In this document: positions 10,027 through 20,638 of the stretch, piece after piece | How positions within the stretch are numbered: the stretch's first letter is position 1 | How the letters are laid out: each line of letters starts with the position of its first letter | DNA from: DATGMS01 sp040905145 | Lineage (GTDB): Bacteria; Bacteroidota; Bacteroidia; Cytophagales; Cyclobacteriaceae | Assembly (NCBI GenBank): GCA_040905145.1 | Contig: JBBDSC010000164.1 | Span: forward strand, 42,057-106,056 | Reading direction: 5' to 3' | Length of the DNA: 64,000 nucleotides | Program-made: the position numbers and the translations under genes | Notes under the pieces: model-generated | What the model was told of the DNA's origin: nothing | What the model saw: the letters and a program-made list of their open reading frames with translations, nothing else | The model's database searches: none

Positions 10027-13000
10027 ATGAAGAAAATTTTTACCTTTTTTGTCTTTTTTTTGGGTTCCCTTGAAGGAATGTCCCAGGTGGAATGGATAGA
10101 TTATACCCGCGATTACTATAAGATTCCCACGGCCAAAGATGGGGCTCATCAATTAGGCTTTACGACGTTATCTGCTTCCGGAGTGGATATGAACCGGCTT
10201 GATCCAAGGGATATCAGGGTGTATCACCGTGGGGAAGAAATTTCTATTTTTGTAGCCGGTCAAAATGATGGGCAATTTGATGCGGGTGATTACATAGAGT
10301 TTATCGGGAAAAGGAATGATGGGACATTGGACAAGGATCTATACCCGGAGCCGGAAATGATGCCCAATCCTTATTTTAATACACATAGTGATACCACCGC
10401 CTATTTTTTAACCGTCACGCCGGGGATCAGGGGCAAAAGAATGTCAGTAAAGGAGGTACCCGAAGAGAGCATTCCTATATTGGAAAGCTATCAAGCGGAA
10501 TATGTAGACGTATATAGTGATCAATATGCCTTGGGCAGGACTTATGGGGAAGGAATAAGATTGGCCATTTATGATCGGGGGCAAGGCTGGGTTGGCCCCG
10601 TAATTACCAGGGGAAACAGGAATGAACATAACTTCCACAATCTCGGGGCCATCTCCCCTTCAGGCAGCGCAAGCCTTGAAATAGGCTTGGTGGGCAGGTC
10701 AGAAAGTCCCCATTTGACGGCCATAAGTGTGGGCCCTGCCACAGGGAGACTAAGAGAAATTGGGCAATATTCCATGGATAATTTTGATTTCTTAAAAGTG
10801 GAAGCCCCACTTTCCCCTACCGATTTTAGTACCACTGGTGATCTGATTGTAGGTGTGACTTCCCTGGGCGTAGATGGAGCGGTAGATAATATTTCGCTAA
10901 GTTATACTAAAATTAATTACACCAAATTGAGTGATTCAGGGGACTTTGAACTGGAAACCTTTAGTGTTCCAGCAGGGGAAAGTAAATTGGAAATACCGGA
11001 TGTTTTGGAAAATTATGTAGCTTATGAAATTTCGGATTTCAACCATCCAGTAAAGGCTACTCTTTCCAAGAACGGGAATAACCTTATAATTCCTGCTGGT
11101 CAATTGGATAGGGAAGCCAAGATGATAGTTCAGCAGGTCAATTCGGTGACGGAGATCACTCTAATGGAGAAGGTGCGTTTTAGAAATATTCTCCAACAAC
11201 CTTCGGATTATATTTTCATTTCGAATGATTTGTTGCGGAAACCCTCGTCCTCCTATGCGGATCCGGTGGGCGCATATGCTGCTTACAGGGCTACCGCTGC
11301 CGGTGGAGGATTTGATACGCTTACCGTCAATGTGGATGATCTTTATAATCAGTTTTCCTTTGGGGAAAAATCCCCTTTGGCCATTTTCGAGTTTTTAAAG
11401 CAGTATTATCCCAGGCACCAGCCGGAATACCTTTTATTGGTTGGGAGGTCTTATGGCATCTATAATACCAGGAGGGTAGGAGGAGTGAGGTATTTTTATA
11501 GGAATAACCCGAGTGTGTTTGATTTTCAGGATTTGCTGCCGCCCGCGGGATATCCTTACTCAGATAACCGGTATGCTGTGGGCTTGGATCCGGCATTTCC
11601 CGATAGGCAGGATATTGCTGTGGGCAGAATTCCGGCGCGGACCCCTGAAGAGGTAGGTTATTATTTGGAGAAAATAAAGGAAAAGGATGCTTTGGGTGTG
11701 CAGGAGGATTGGCAAAAGAATGTGGTCCATCTCAGTGGTGGCAGGTCGGCATTTGAACTGGAAAGGTTTTTTAATTTTTTGAATGGCTTTAAAAACATTG
11801 CTGAAGACATTTTCCTTGGAGGTAGGGTCAAGACCATCAGGAAAAGATCCAATGAAGTAGTGGAACTGATCAATATATCAGAAGAGGTCAATGAAGGGGT
11901 AAGCTTGGTTACTTTTTTTGGCCATTCAGCACCAGCTACGACGGATATTGACATTGGCTTTGTCAGCGTCCAAGAGTTGGGATATGATAACAAAGGAAAA
12001 TATCCACTCTTATTACTGAATGGATGTGATGCGGGAAATTCCTTCGGAGAGGCTTATACCTTTGGCGAGGATTGGATCATCACGCCCGATAAAGGGGCTT
12101 CCAACTATATGGCTCATTCCAGTGTGGGTGTTGATGTCTATTTGAGAAGGTATTCCGAATCATTTTATACCAAAGCTTTCTCAGATTCCTCCTTGATTTA
12201 TCAATCTGTGGGAAAGGTGAAAATTGAAGCAGAAAAGTTGTTTTATTCCAGATATGGTGCCTCTCCCATCAATCAATCCCATACGAATCAAATGATTATG
12301 CTGGGGGATCCGGCAGCAAGAATTTTCCCTGCAAAAAAAGCGGATTATGCTATCCAAGCAGATGATGTTTTTTTAACCGGGTTTAATGATTCTCCCCTGA
12401 ACACACTGGCGGATTCTTTAAACTTGTCTTTTGTCATTAGAAATATTGGAAGGGTGGATTTGGATTCGATTGATTTAAAAGTGACCCGACAGCTTCCAGA
12501 TGGTACGGTTATTCCATATGATCCCAAAAAGTTGGCGCCTATTTATAGAAGAGATACACTTTCTTTTACCATCCCCAATACAGGAATTAATTCCTTTGGT
12601 GAAAATTTTTTCACCATTGAAATCAACAAAGAAAAACTGGTGGAGGAATTGACCTATATGAACAATACGGTGACGGTCAGTAAATTTCTCCAGCTTAGCG
12701 GTACGATGAATCTGGCCCCTTTGGATTTTGCCATTGTGGACAACCAACAAATTGAAATCATCGCACAGATTCCGGGAAAGTCCACAGAAGCCAGGAATAT
12801 TGTAGTCCAGATAGATTCCGTCGCTGATTTTTCCAGCCCTGGCAGGAGGGAATCCAGGATAACCACTTCAAATATAGCCCGTTGGCCAGTTGAGTTGTTT
12901 CCACATTTCACCCATAAGGATTCCGTCACATTTTATTGGAGGAGTAGGTTTTTGGAACCCAAGGAAGGGGAAAACAATGAATGGAACCATTCCAGCTTTT

Positions 13001-15054
13001 CCTATATCCAGGAAGGGCCCGAAGGCTGGACTCAGAGAAAGCTTCCTCAATTCGACAACAATCAATTGGATAACCTGGAAATCAATAGGGTAGAAAAGGA
13101 ATGGAAATATGAGGATACCGAGCTGAATGTAGATGTGTTTACCTTTGGATCAGATAATCAGGACTTTAGCTTTAACAATACACAAATTATGCTGAACGGG
13201 ATTTCTTACATATTGGATACCCCTTACCGCTTTTGTACCAATGGATCCTTGGGGCTTATGGCCTTTGATCAAAAAACATTGGTACCCTATTTGCCAGTAC
13301 CACTGACGAATATTGATGTTCTAGATGGAAAAAGTTGTGGGAGAACACCACAGGTTATACAGAATATCAGGAATGTTTGGATTACGGGAGAAGGTCAAAC
13401 CATGCTACTGGATTATGTCGATGGATTGAAAGAGGGCGATTATGTAGTAATATTTTCCGTTGGTGAGGTTACCTTTTCAGATTGGCCGGATGAGGCTTAC
13501 GCCAAATTGAAAGATATAGGTGCCAATGAAGCCACTCTTCGCAATTTAAAAACCGGTGATCCTTATATACTTTTTGGCAGGAAAGGAATGAAGCCGGGCG
13601 AGGCCATAGAAGTTGTTGCGGATAAAAATCCTGAAAAGCCTTCCGACAGCCAAGTAATCACTTTCCAACAGGACTTTCATGGCTATTTTACTTCAGGAAG
13701 CATTATCAGTCCACGGATTGGTCCGGCTTCCGATTGGGTAAGTTTTTTTGGTGAAGTCCAGGAAAGGGAGTTGTTTAGGACCGAATGGTCCACCTTTGAT
13801 ATTATAGGGGTTTCGCCTGAAGGGGAAGAAATCACCTTGTTTGAAAATGTACAAGAAGATCAAGTGGCTTTGCAATCCATCAATCCTGATATTTATCCCT
13901 ATTTAAGGTTAAAATATGCCGTAGATGACCCTCAATCTTCGGCCCCAGAGCAATTGCGTAAATGGCAGGTGAATTACACGGGCGTTCCTGAAGGCGTATT
14001 GATCATGCAGGACGAAGAGGAAAATGTACAGATGAAGGAAGGAGAGGAAGTTGAAGTGAAGTTTGAGTTTTCAAATATTTCCAGGTACGATTATATGGAT
14101 TCCCTTACTGTGGAATGGACCTTTACCAATAGCGATAAAAGAAAGGTGGATAAATTTTCGAAAAAAATCCCTGCTGTTAAGGCAGGGGAATCCCATGAAT
14201 TTTCGTTTTATTTTAATTCCCTGGGATGGGCCGGGAAAACTTCGCTGAACATTTTTGCTAATCCCAGGGAATTTCAGGAGCAATCCTTTAGGAATAACCT
14301 GATGGATTTGCCGGAATACTTTGTCGTTTTGGAAGACGATCAGAACCCTGTTCTGGAGGTTAGTTTTGATGGGATATACATTATGGATGGTGATATTGTC
14401 TCACCTAATGTATTGATTTCAGCCCTTTTGAAGGATGAGAATACTTTGTCCCTGAAGAAGGATACCACAGGCATGGAGGTCTCGCTGAAGAGAGACTGCG
14501 AAGCCTGTGAATTTGAAAGGATAAGTTTCGGTAGTATTAAAATGAAGTGGTTTGAAGCAACTGAGGAAAGTGATTTCAAACTGGAATTACAGCCGGGACC
14601 CTTGGAAGACGGACATTATTTACTGCGGATCAACGGGACGGATGCAGCAGGGAATACTGCGGGGGAGAAACCTTATGAGATCAGCTTTGAGGTGATCAAT
14701 GAATCACAAATCACCAATTTCTATCCCTATCCCAATCCGTTTAGCTCAAGCGTCAGGTTTGTATTTACCGTAACAGGTGCGGAGCTTCCTGACCAGATAA
14801 AGATCCAGATCATGACCGTCACCGGTAAGGTGGTCAGGGAGATATTTCAGGATGAATTGGGCCCAATAAGAATCGGCAATAATATTTCCGAATATGCCTG
14901 GGACGGCAAAGATGAATTCGGGGACCAATTGGCCAATGGGGTATATATTTACCGGGTATTAGTAAGGAAAGAGGGGCAATTTATGGAGCATAGGGCCACT
15001 GCCGGGGACAAAGCTTTTAAAAAAGGCTATGGGAAGATGTATCTGTTGAGGTAG
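10027..15054 (+). CDS. PorU2-like type IX secretion sortase (C25 peptidase family)
   Basis: A very large (about 1675 residues) exported C25 (gingipain-fold) peptidase. Signal peptide MKKIFTFFVFFLGSLEGMSQ; catalytic His in FFGHSA (about residue 633) and catalytic Cys in LLNGCDAGNSF (about 667); a long beta-sandwich-rich region; and a C-terminal sorting domain beginning FYPYPNPFSSSVRFVF and ending in ANGVYIYRVLV. PorU removes the sorting domain of cargo and attaches cargo to the surface. PorU is usually 1100-1300 residues, so this longer form fits the PorU2 type. An ATG at 10003 overlaps the porV-like gene; I preferred 10027 because the signal peptide starts there. Confidence 0.82.
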   Translation: MKKIFTFFVFFLGSLEGMSQVEWIDYTRDYYKIPTAKDGAHQLGFTTLSASGVDMNRLDPRDIRVYHRGEEISIFVAGQNDGQFDAGDYIEFIGKRNDGTLDKDLYPEPEMMPNPYFNTHSDTTAYFLTVTPGIRGKRMSVKEVPEESIPILESYQAEYVDVYSDQYALGRTYGEGIRLAIYDRGQGWVGPVITRGNRNEHNFHNLGAISPSGSASLEIGLVGRSESPHLTAISVGPATGRLREIGQYSMDNFDFLKVEAPLSPTDFSTTGDLIVGVTSLGVDGAVDNISLSYTKINYTKLSDSGDFELETFSVPAGESKLEIPDVLENYVAYEISDFNHPVKATLSKNGNNLIIPAGQLDREAKMIVQQVNSVTEITLMEKVRFRNILQQPSDYIFISNDLLRKPSSSYADPVGAYAAYRATAAGGGFDTLTVNVDDLYNQFSFGEKSPLAIFEFLKQYYPRHQPEYLLLVGRSYGIYNTRRVGGVRYFYRNNPSVFDFQDLLPPAGYPYSDNRYAVGLDPAFPDRQDIAVGRIPARTPEEVGYYLEKIKEKDALGVQEDWQKNVVHLSGGRSAFELERFFNFLNGFKNIAEDIFLGGRVKTIRKRSNEVVELINISEEVNEGVSLVTFFGHSAPATTDIDIGFVSVQELGYDNKGKYPLLLLNGCDAGNSFGEAYTFGEDWIITPDKGASNYMAHSSVGVDVYLRRYSESFYTKAFSDSSLIYQSVGKVKIEAEKLFYSRYGASPINQSHTNQMIMLGDPAARIFPAKKADYAIQADDVFLTGFNDSPLNTLADSLNLSFVIRNIGRVDLDSIDLKVTRQLPDGTVIPYDPKKLAPIYRRDTLSFTIPNTGINSFGENFFTIEINKEKLVEELTYMNNTVTVSKFLQLSGTMNLAPLDFAIVDNQQIEIIAQIPGKSTEARNIVVQIDSVADFSSPGRRESRITTSNIARWPVELFPHFTHKDSVTFYWRSRFLEPKEGENNEWNHSSFSYIQEGPEGWTQRKLPQFDNNQLDNLEINRVEKEWKYEDTELNVDVFTFGSDNQDFSFNNTQIMLNGISYILDTPYRFCTNGSLGLMAFDQKTLVPYLPVPLTNIDVLDGKSCGRTPQVIQNIRNVWITGEGQTMLLDYVDGLKEGDYVVIFSVGEVTFSDWPDEAYAKLKDIGANEATLRNLKTGDPYILFGRKGMKPGEAIEVVADKNPEKPSDSQVITFQQDFHGYFTSGSIISPRIGPASDWVSFFGEVQERELFRTEWSTFDIIGVSPEGEEITLFENVQEDQVALQSINPDIYPYLRLKYAVDDPQSSAPEQLRKWQVNYTGVPEGVLIMQDEEENVQMKEGEEVEVKFEFSNISRYDYMDSLTVEWTFTNSDKRKVDKFSKKIPAVKAGESHEFSFYFNSLGWAGKTSLNIFANPREFQEQSFRNNLMDLPEYFVVLEDDQNPVLEVSFDGIYIMDGDIVSPNVLISALLKDENTLSLKKDTTGMEVSLKRDCEACEFERISFGSIKMKWFEATEESDFKLELQPGPLEDGHYLLRINGTDAAGNTAGEKPYEISFEVINESQITNFYPYPNPFSSSVRFVFTVTGAELPDQIKIQIMTVTGKVVREIFQDELGPIRIGNNISEYAWDGKDEFGDQLANGVYIYRVLVRKEGQFMEHRATAGDKAFKKGYGKMYLLR

Positions 15055-15249
15055 AATGGGTTCCTCTGGAGCGTATTCACGCACCATTTCCGATTATATA
15101 ACTGTTGCAGAATTAACTGATTTTATGGATTTAAAATTACAAAACCCAAAACTCACATACCAATTAAGCTCCAAATCCGAATTTCAAAATTTCAAACCGG
15201 TTGCAATTCCAGGTTTTGAATTTTATATTTTGGTCATTGTTAGTTTTTG

Positions 15250-16806
15250 TTACTCCTGAACTTTTATGGTGTCAGCATTTAGCGGGGCGGAAATAATAAG
15301 CCACTCCGGATCATCCAATAAGTACAAACCATTTTTCTTGGCAAAGTCTATAAGACGTTCATCTTCACCAAACAAAATCAATACCGCCTCCCCATTCAGC
15401 AGTTTCTCTTTGTTCAGGTCCAGGTTTCTTTGCCTTTCCTGCGTATTGACAGGTCTTCTTTTTCCATTTATAAAATGAGCATCAGGGTCATAATGCACTA
15501 CAAATGGATCATCCAGTAACATCGAAAGTTTTTCCGGATGGTCGGTGATAAAAAGCACCTTCCGGAAAGGGACTGGATTTTGGAGCAATTGGATTTTCTT
15601 CACCATTCCGCTTTTCATTAACCTTTCCACCTCAAAAAGAGAATTGACATCCTGTCTTTTCCATAGCCATAGGTGACCTAAGACGGTATGGGAGGTCATT
15701 AAAAAGCCTAAAACAAGGATGAGAATTAAACTGTTTTTTCTCAGGATTAACAGTTTTGCCCACAGGTACCAGCTACAACTGATGAAAAAAGGGAATAAGG
15801 TGCGGTAGTTTATTTCTTCAAAAAAGGTCATTTGTTGAAAGAATAGCAGGCAGAGGAGATAAACCCATCCGAACAAAAGGAAAAAGGAGGAAAGAATAAG
15901 ACCTTTTATTATTTCCCGGATGACCAAAAAAGTGAGAAAAGCTAAAATAAAAATCCCCCCTAGTAATGAGATTAAATGGGGGATATAGGAAGTAAGGACA
16001 TCGGAAAGGAAAAAACCCAAAGTGACCTTACAAAGTTCTGCAAGATTGATCCAGAGTATCTCAAGACCTTCCAAGTAAAAATATGAGTTGTAGAGGATAT
16101 CCTTCATGTGGCTTTCCAATAGGTTCTTTGGGAACAAAAATTGGTAACACCAATATGAAGCGGAGGTGATGAAAAGAGGAAACAACCACCTCTTCTTGTT
16201 TTTGTCAACTAAAATGAGCACCAAAAAGAAAGGGAGCAATGCCAATGCGTTGAGCTTAATCCAGATCAAAGTAGCAGATAACAAAGAGAAAATCAGCAGG
16301 CTTCTTAAGGAGCTTTTTATGATGTATTCAGTAAGGAAATAGGACCAGATTATCAGTAAAGTATAAAAAGTGGCGTCTGCATGCGCCCATGAAATGATCC
16401 TGAAAGACCACCAAGAATGATACACTATCAAAGTAAGTAAAATAAAGGTAGTGCTCTTCTTCAGATTGAACCGATAATATACCATCGTGATTTTGGAAAA
16501 ATGACATAAAAAATACAACCCAAAGCCATATTGAATAATGATAAGAAGGCTTGCTGCGTGAAACAGGGAGAGGGAAGGGAATAAGGTTAAACAATGTAAT
16601 ATAAATGGGTAGAAAGGGGAATAAACCGCAGTCCACAAATCATTGAGGAAAAGGGTTTTGGAAAAATTAAAATAATTAATTGTGTCAGGACTGAAGTAAG
16701 GGCCGTAAAGTGCAAAACTGGTAAAGGATGTCCCAAACAGGAGGAGGAGCATTGTCCCTAACCAATTATTCAAGGAGCCTTCGAAAAAATACTTTTTAAA
16801 CATCAA
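15250..16806 (-). CDS. Polytopic membrane protein, possible GT-C type glycosyltransferase
   Basis: A 518-residue protein with roughly ten hydrophobic helices up to residue 390, then a soluble C-terminal domain of about 120 residues with alternating strands. The first outer loop carries FSPDTINYF, an Asp placed as in GT-C enzymes that use lipid-linked sugars, and AHADAT follows near residue 145. This resembles the ArnT/PMT glycosyltransferase layout, but I see no decisive motif. It converges on the porU2-like gene, with about 195 bases between that hold only AT-rich inverted text. Confidence 0.5.
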   Translation of the reverse strand: MMFKKYFFEGSLNNWLGTMLLLLFGTSFTSFALYGPYFSPDTINYFNFSKTLFLNDLWTAVYSPFYPFILHCLTLFPSLSLFHAASLLIIIQYGFGLYFLCHFSKITMVYYRFNLKKSTTFILLTLIVYHSWWSFRIISWAHADATFYTLLIIWSYFLTEYIIKSSLRSLLIFSLLSATLIWIKLNALALLPFFLVLILVDKNKKRWLFPLFITSASYWCYQFLFPKNLLESHMKDILYNSYFYLEGLEILWINLAELCKVTLGFFLSDVLTSYIPHLISLLGGIFILAFLTFLVIREIIKGLILSSFFLLFGWVYLLCLLFFQQMTFFEEINYRTLFPFFISCSWYLWAKLLILRKNSLILILVLGFLMTSHTVLGHLWLWKRQDVNSLFEVERLMKSGMVKKIQLLQNPVPFRKVLFITDHPEKLSMLLDDPFVVHYDPDAHFINGKRRPVNTQERQRNLDLNKEKLLNGEAVLILFGEDERLIDFAKKNGLYLLDDPEWLIISAPLNADTIKVQE

Positions 16807-16919
16807 TTAATTTAGAAAATATCCCATCAGGGGTTTATATTGTTAAGACCAGGACTTTTGGAAAACTTATCAGGAATGCAATTAAGCTATAAAAACGTTC
16901 ATGGTGGAACAAATAATTT

Positions 16920-16927
16920 TATATTTG
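16920..16927 (+). promoter_or_regulatory. -7 promoter element of the isomerase-like gene
   Basis: TATATTTG matches TAnnTTTG exactly, 41 bases before the ATG at 16969. I see no clear -33 TTTG at the expected distance, so this is a partial promoter call. Confidence 0.4.
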
Positions 16928-16968
16928 GAGGAATATAAAGGAAAGAAGAAACAATAACCCCGCTAACC

Positions 16969-17892
16969 ATGACAAGTCGAAGGAAAATAATAAAAACCTT
17001 GGGAATAGGCCCTGCCTTTTTTTTAGTTCCACAGTTACCCGAGGTAACCAAAGATTTAGAAACAAATTTCAGATACTGCCTCAATACCAGTACCATTAGG
17101 GGACAAAATCCAGGCATTTTAAAATATGTAGAAATCGCTTCCAAAGCCGGATATGATGGCATTGAACTTTGGATAGAGGATATTAAGTCCTATTTGGAAG
17201 AGGGAAATTCTGTGAAAAAGCTAAGCAAACATATTCAGGATCATCAATTGAGGGTAGAAAATGCGATCGGCTTTGCCCCCTGGATGGTGGAAGATGGAGC
17301 ACAACAAAAAGCCGGATTTGCGCAAATGAAGGAGGAAATGGAAATTCTTGCCGATTTGGGTTGTAGCCGTGTAGCTGCTCCTGGTATCGGCGCAAAAGCA
17401 CCTGTGGATCTTTTCAGGGCAGGGCAAAGTTACAAAGATTTGCTGGACCTTGGCAGGGTCACGGGAGTGATGCCGCAGCTTGAATTTTGGGGGGCTTTTA
17501 CCCCATTTCATCACTTGGGCCAAACGTTGATGGTGGCGGCTATTGCCAATGATCCCGATGCCAGGCTTCTTCCTGATGTTTATCATTTGTTTAGAGGAGG
17601 ATCCGGTTTTGAAGGGTTAAAAATGCTTAACGGCAATATGGTTGAAATTTTCCATATGAATGATTATCCAGCGGATATTCCCAGGGAGAAGCAGGAAGAT
17701 AAAGACCGCATATACCCTGGAGATGGAATAGCCCCCTTGGACCAAATTATAAAGGACATTAGGAATATGGGCGGACAAAAGGTTTTATCGTTGGAACTTT
17801 TTAACCCAGGCTATTGGAAACAAGATCCTTTGTCTGTTGCCAAGACAGGGTTAAGGAAAATGAAAGAACAGGTGAGACTTGCTTTGGGTTGA
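16969..17892 (+). CDS. Tat-exported sugar phosphate isomerase/epimerase-like protein
   Basis: A xylose-isomerase-like TIM barrel of 307 residues. The start TSRRKIIKTLGIGPAFFLVP looks like a twin-arginine signal (SRRKIIKT, then a hydrophobic stretch), as in many secreted Bacteroidota members of this family. Barrel marks: ASKAGYDGIELWIED near 60, ADLGCSRVAAPG near 130, LPDVYHLFRGG near 205, FHMNDYP near 228 and PGDGIAPLDQI near 250; the Asp and His residues of these would bind the metal. Natural substrate is unknown; inositol or sugar isomers are usual. It stands alone between the membrane gene and the LAD repair operon. Confidence 0.8.
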   Translation: MTSRRKIIKTLGIGPAFFLVPQLPEVTKDLETNFRYCLNTSTIRGQNPGILKYVEIASKAGYDGIELWIEDIKSYLEEGNSVKKLSKHIQDHQLRVENAIGFAPWMVEDGAQQKAGFAQMKEEMEILADLGCSRVAAPGIGAKAPVDLFRAGQSYKDLLDLGRVTGVMPQLEFWGAFTPFHHLGQTLMVAAIANDPDARLLPDVYHLFRGGSGFEGLKMLNGNMVEIFHMNDYPADIPREKQEDKDRIYPGDGIAPLDQIIKDIRNMGGQKVLSLELFNPGYWKQDPLSVAKTGLRKMKEQVRLALG

Positions 17893-18050
17893 GGGTTGAG
17901 GGATGAGAAAACCTCAGGTATTTGATTCGGTATAAATTTTGAGGCATAAACCTTAAACTTTTATCTTTTGCCCACAAAGTTGTTTGACTTCTTTGTGTCC
18001 TTGCGTCTTTATGGCATAAAACCTGTAAGACGTTTTAGCACTGACTTGAT

Positions 18051-19043
18051 ATGCTGGAATTTACCGATAAAGGAATTTTCTGTTCTGAGGCCGGCATCCA
18101 TATAGATCCTTGGAAGCCGGTCAAAAACGCCATCATCACTCATGGACATAGCGACCATGCCCGAATGGGCAATGGGTTGTATATATGTCATCAGGATACA
18201 AAGGCAATTTTACAACTTCGCTTAGGAGCAGGCATTGAAGTGGAAGGAATAGCCTATAACCAGCCTTTTATCAGGAATGGAGTGACTATCAGTCTGCATC
18301 CTGCGGGACATATTATGGGGTCGGCACAAGTCCGCTTGGAACATAAAGGGGAAATATGGGTAGTTTCAGGCGATTACAAATTGAGGCCCGATGGTTTGAG
18401 CACCCCTTTTGAGTCGGTAAAATGTCATCATTTCATCACTGAATCGACTTTTGGCCTTCCAATATATAAATTTCCACCCGCTGACGAAGTTTATGAAAGC
18501 ATCAACAGTTGGTGGAAGGAAAATGCATCTGAAGGAGTCAATACCATCATTATTGCTTATGCCTTGGGAAAATCCCAAGCGATCCTATACCATTTGGATG
18601 AAAGTATTGGGGAAATTTATCTTCATGGTGCCGTCGCCAATGTCAATGAGGCCCTTACCACTACAGGTTATTCATTTCTCGGGAAAAGGATCACACCCGA
18701 AATGGATAAAAAAGCAATTCGCGGAGCTCTCATTATAGCACCTTCCTCTGCCTTGTCCTCCCCTTGGATCAATAAATTCCCCCTTTCCCGTAAAGCAATT
18801 TGCAGTGGGTGGATGCAACTCCGGGGAACCAGAAGGCGCTATGGAGTTGATCGTGGTTTCGTATTGTCAGATCATTGTGATTGGGATCAGCTTAATGAAG
18901 CAGTTTTGGCCACTGAAGCCGAACGGGTTTATGTAACGCATGGCTATCAAGGGATCTATGCCAAATGGCTAAACGAACGTTACCAGCTTGATGCCGTTGA
19001 AGTAAAGACCCAGTTTGAGCCTGTAATAGGAGATATAGAGTAG
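18051..19043 (+). CDS. Ligase-associated DNA exonuclease (LAD system, metallo-beta-lactamase fold)
   Basis: First gene of the four-gene ligase-associated DNA damage response (LAD) cluster. The 330-residue protein is of the SNM1/CPSF73-like nuclease class: THGHSDH at residues 30-36 gives the HxHxDH metal site, with HPAGHIMGSAQV near 84, SGDYKLRPDG near 105 and SDHCDW near 273 as later metal-site motifs. It is expected to trim DNA ends or damaged strands before ligation. The next gene, the ligase, starts three bases after its stop, so they are co-transcribed. Confidence 0.9.
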   Translation: MLEFTDKGIFCSEAGIHIDPWKPVKNAIITHGHSDHARMGNGLYICHQDTKAILQLRLGAGIEVEGIAYNQPFIRNGVTISLHPAGHIMGSAQVRLEHKGEIWVVSGDYKLRPDGLSTPFESVKCHHFITESTFGLPIYKFPPADEVYESINSWWKENASEGVNTIIIAYALGKSQAILYHLDESIGEIYLHGAVANVNEALTTTGYSFLGKRITPEMDKKAIRGALIIAPSSALSSPWINKFPLSRKAICSGWMQLRGTRRRYGVDRGFVLSDHCDWDQLNEAVLATEAERVYVTHGYQGIYAKWLNERYQLDAVEVKTQFEPVIGDIE

Positions 19044-19045
19044 CC

Positions 19046-20638
19046 ATGGAAGCATTTACCGCTTTATTCACCGCTATTGATCAAACCACCAAAACCAATA
19101 GCAAAATAAAGGCTATGGTCCATTATTTTACCCATGCCAAAGAAGATGATAAGGTTTATGCCGTTTCCATATTGATAGGAAATAAAACAAAAAGGCCGGT
19201 GAAGACCTCCGAGTTAAAAGAATGGGCAGCCAAATTGGCCAAGTTGCCCATGTGGTTGGTTGAGGAGTCGTATTATATTGTTGGAGATCTTGCCGAAACC
19301 ATTGCCCTGATCCTTCCGCCACCGCTTCAGGATAAGCGCTATACCTTGAAGGAAACTATACAGTTGCTGTTGTGTTTGACTGATTTGCCTACAGAAGAAA
19401 AGCAAAGCCTCATCACTGATTATTGGATGAGCGTCCCTACTGAAGAGCGGTTTGTATTCAATAAGCTCATTACAGGGAATTTCAGGATGGGTGTCTCCAG
19501 GCAATTGGTCATTAAAGCCCTTGCTATTTATTATAAAAAGGAAGAAACAGCCATCGCACACCAGCTTATGGGAAAATGGGACCCCCATCTGGAGTCCATG
19601 ACGTCCATGTTTTCGGAAGGAAGTCATGTGGATAAAAACTACCTTCCCTATCCGTTTTTTCTGGCTTATCAATTGGATGTAGAACCTGAAACATTGGGGC
19701 ATACCAAAACGTGGTATATAGAGAAAAAACTGGACGGGATCAGGGGACAAATTATAGTAAGGAACGATGAAATCTTTGTGTGGAGCAGGGGAGAGGAACT
19801 GCTTACGGATAAATTTCCCGAATTTGCACCACTACAGGCTGTTCTTCCCAATGGTACGGTGATAGATGGGGAGATTATCCCCTGGAAAGATGGATGTCCC
19901 TTACCTTTTCAATTGATGCAAACCCGTATCGGCCGAAAAAAAGTTTCGGCCAAGCATCTCAAGGATGCTCCATTGGTGATGATGTGTTTTGATGTGCTGG
20001 AATGGAAAGGTAAGGATTTACGCGCCAAGCCACTACAGGAACGAAGGGAAATATTAAAATCCATCCTTTCTACCACAAAGGAAAATGTTTTGCTCTTATC
20101 TGAGGCAATGGATTTTAACACTTGGGAAGAAGTGAGCAAGTTCCGTGAAGATGCCCGAAGTTTCTATTGTGAAGGCTTAATGCTGAAAAGGAAGACCAGT
20201 GGGTATGAAACCGGCAGGCGGCGCGGCAACTGGTGGAAATGGAAAGCAGACCCTATGACAGTGGATGGCGTGCTTTTGTATGCACAAAGTGGCCATGGAC
20301 GCAGGGCGAATTTATTTACCGACTATACCTTTGCCGTGTGGGACGGTGATGTGCTGGTTCCCTTTGCCAAAGCCTATTCAGGATTGACCGATAAAGAAAT
20401 CGTGGAACTTGACCAGTGGATCAAGAGGAATACCCTGGAAAAATTCGGTCCTGTACGTAGCGTGAAGCCAGCGTTTGTTTTTGAAATTGCCTTTGAGGGG
20501 ATCAATCACAGTCCCCGGCATAAATCGGGCGTGGCACTGCGCTTCCCGCGTATTTCAAGATGGCGAAGGGATAAAGCTGCCCATGCGGCCAATACAAAAG
20601 CCGATCTGTTGCAATTGATAGAAGCCGTGAACAAATGA
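19046..20638 (+). CDS. ATP-dependent DNA ligase of the LAD system
   Basis: A 530-residue ligase that seals nicks with ATP, separate from the NAD-dependent replicative LigA. Domain order: N-terminal helical DNA-binding domain (LITGNFRMGVSRQLVIKAL near 150), nucleotidyltransferase with catalytic Lys228 in EKKLDGIRG, then motifs VIDGEI, FDVLEW, EGLMLKRK and WWKWKADP, and an OB-fold ending in HSPRHKSGVALRFPR. All core motifs are intact. It overlaps the helicase gene by four bases (ATGA), showing tight translational coupling. Confidence 0.92.
   Translation: MEAFTALFTAIDQTTKTNSKIKAMVHYFTHAKEDDKVYAVSILIGNKTKRPVKTSELKEWAAKLAKLPMWLVEESYYIVGDLAETIALILPPPLQDKRYTLKETIQLLLCLTDLPTEEKQSLITDYWMSVPTEERFVFNKLITGNFRMGVSRQLVIKALAIYYKKEETAIAHQLMGKWDPHLESMTSMFSEGSHVDKNYLPYPFFLAYQLDVEPETLGHTKTWYIEKKLDGIRGQIIVRNDEIFVWSRGEELLTDKFPEFAPLQAVLPNGTVIDGEIIPWKDGCPLPFQLMQTRIGRKKVSAKHLKDAPLVMMCFDVLEWKGKDLRAKPLQERREILKSILSTTKENVLLLSEAMDFNTWEEVSKFREDARSFYCEGLMLKRKTSGYETGRRRGNWWKWKADPMTVDGVLLYAQSGHGRRANLFTDYTFAVWDGDVLVPFAKAYSGLTDKEIVELDQWIKRNTLEKFGPVRSVKPAFVFEIAFEGINHSPRHKSGVALRFPRISRWRRDKAAHAANTKADLLQLIEAVNK

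Noticed and set aside
15056..15259. A 67-codon frame after the porU2-like gene
   Set aside because: Composition is that of intergenic AT-rich inverted text, it has no family character, and it runs into the convergent gene.
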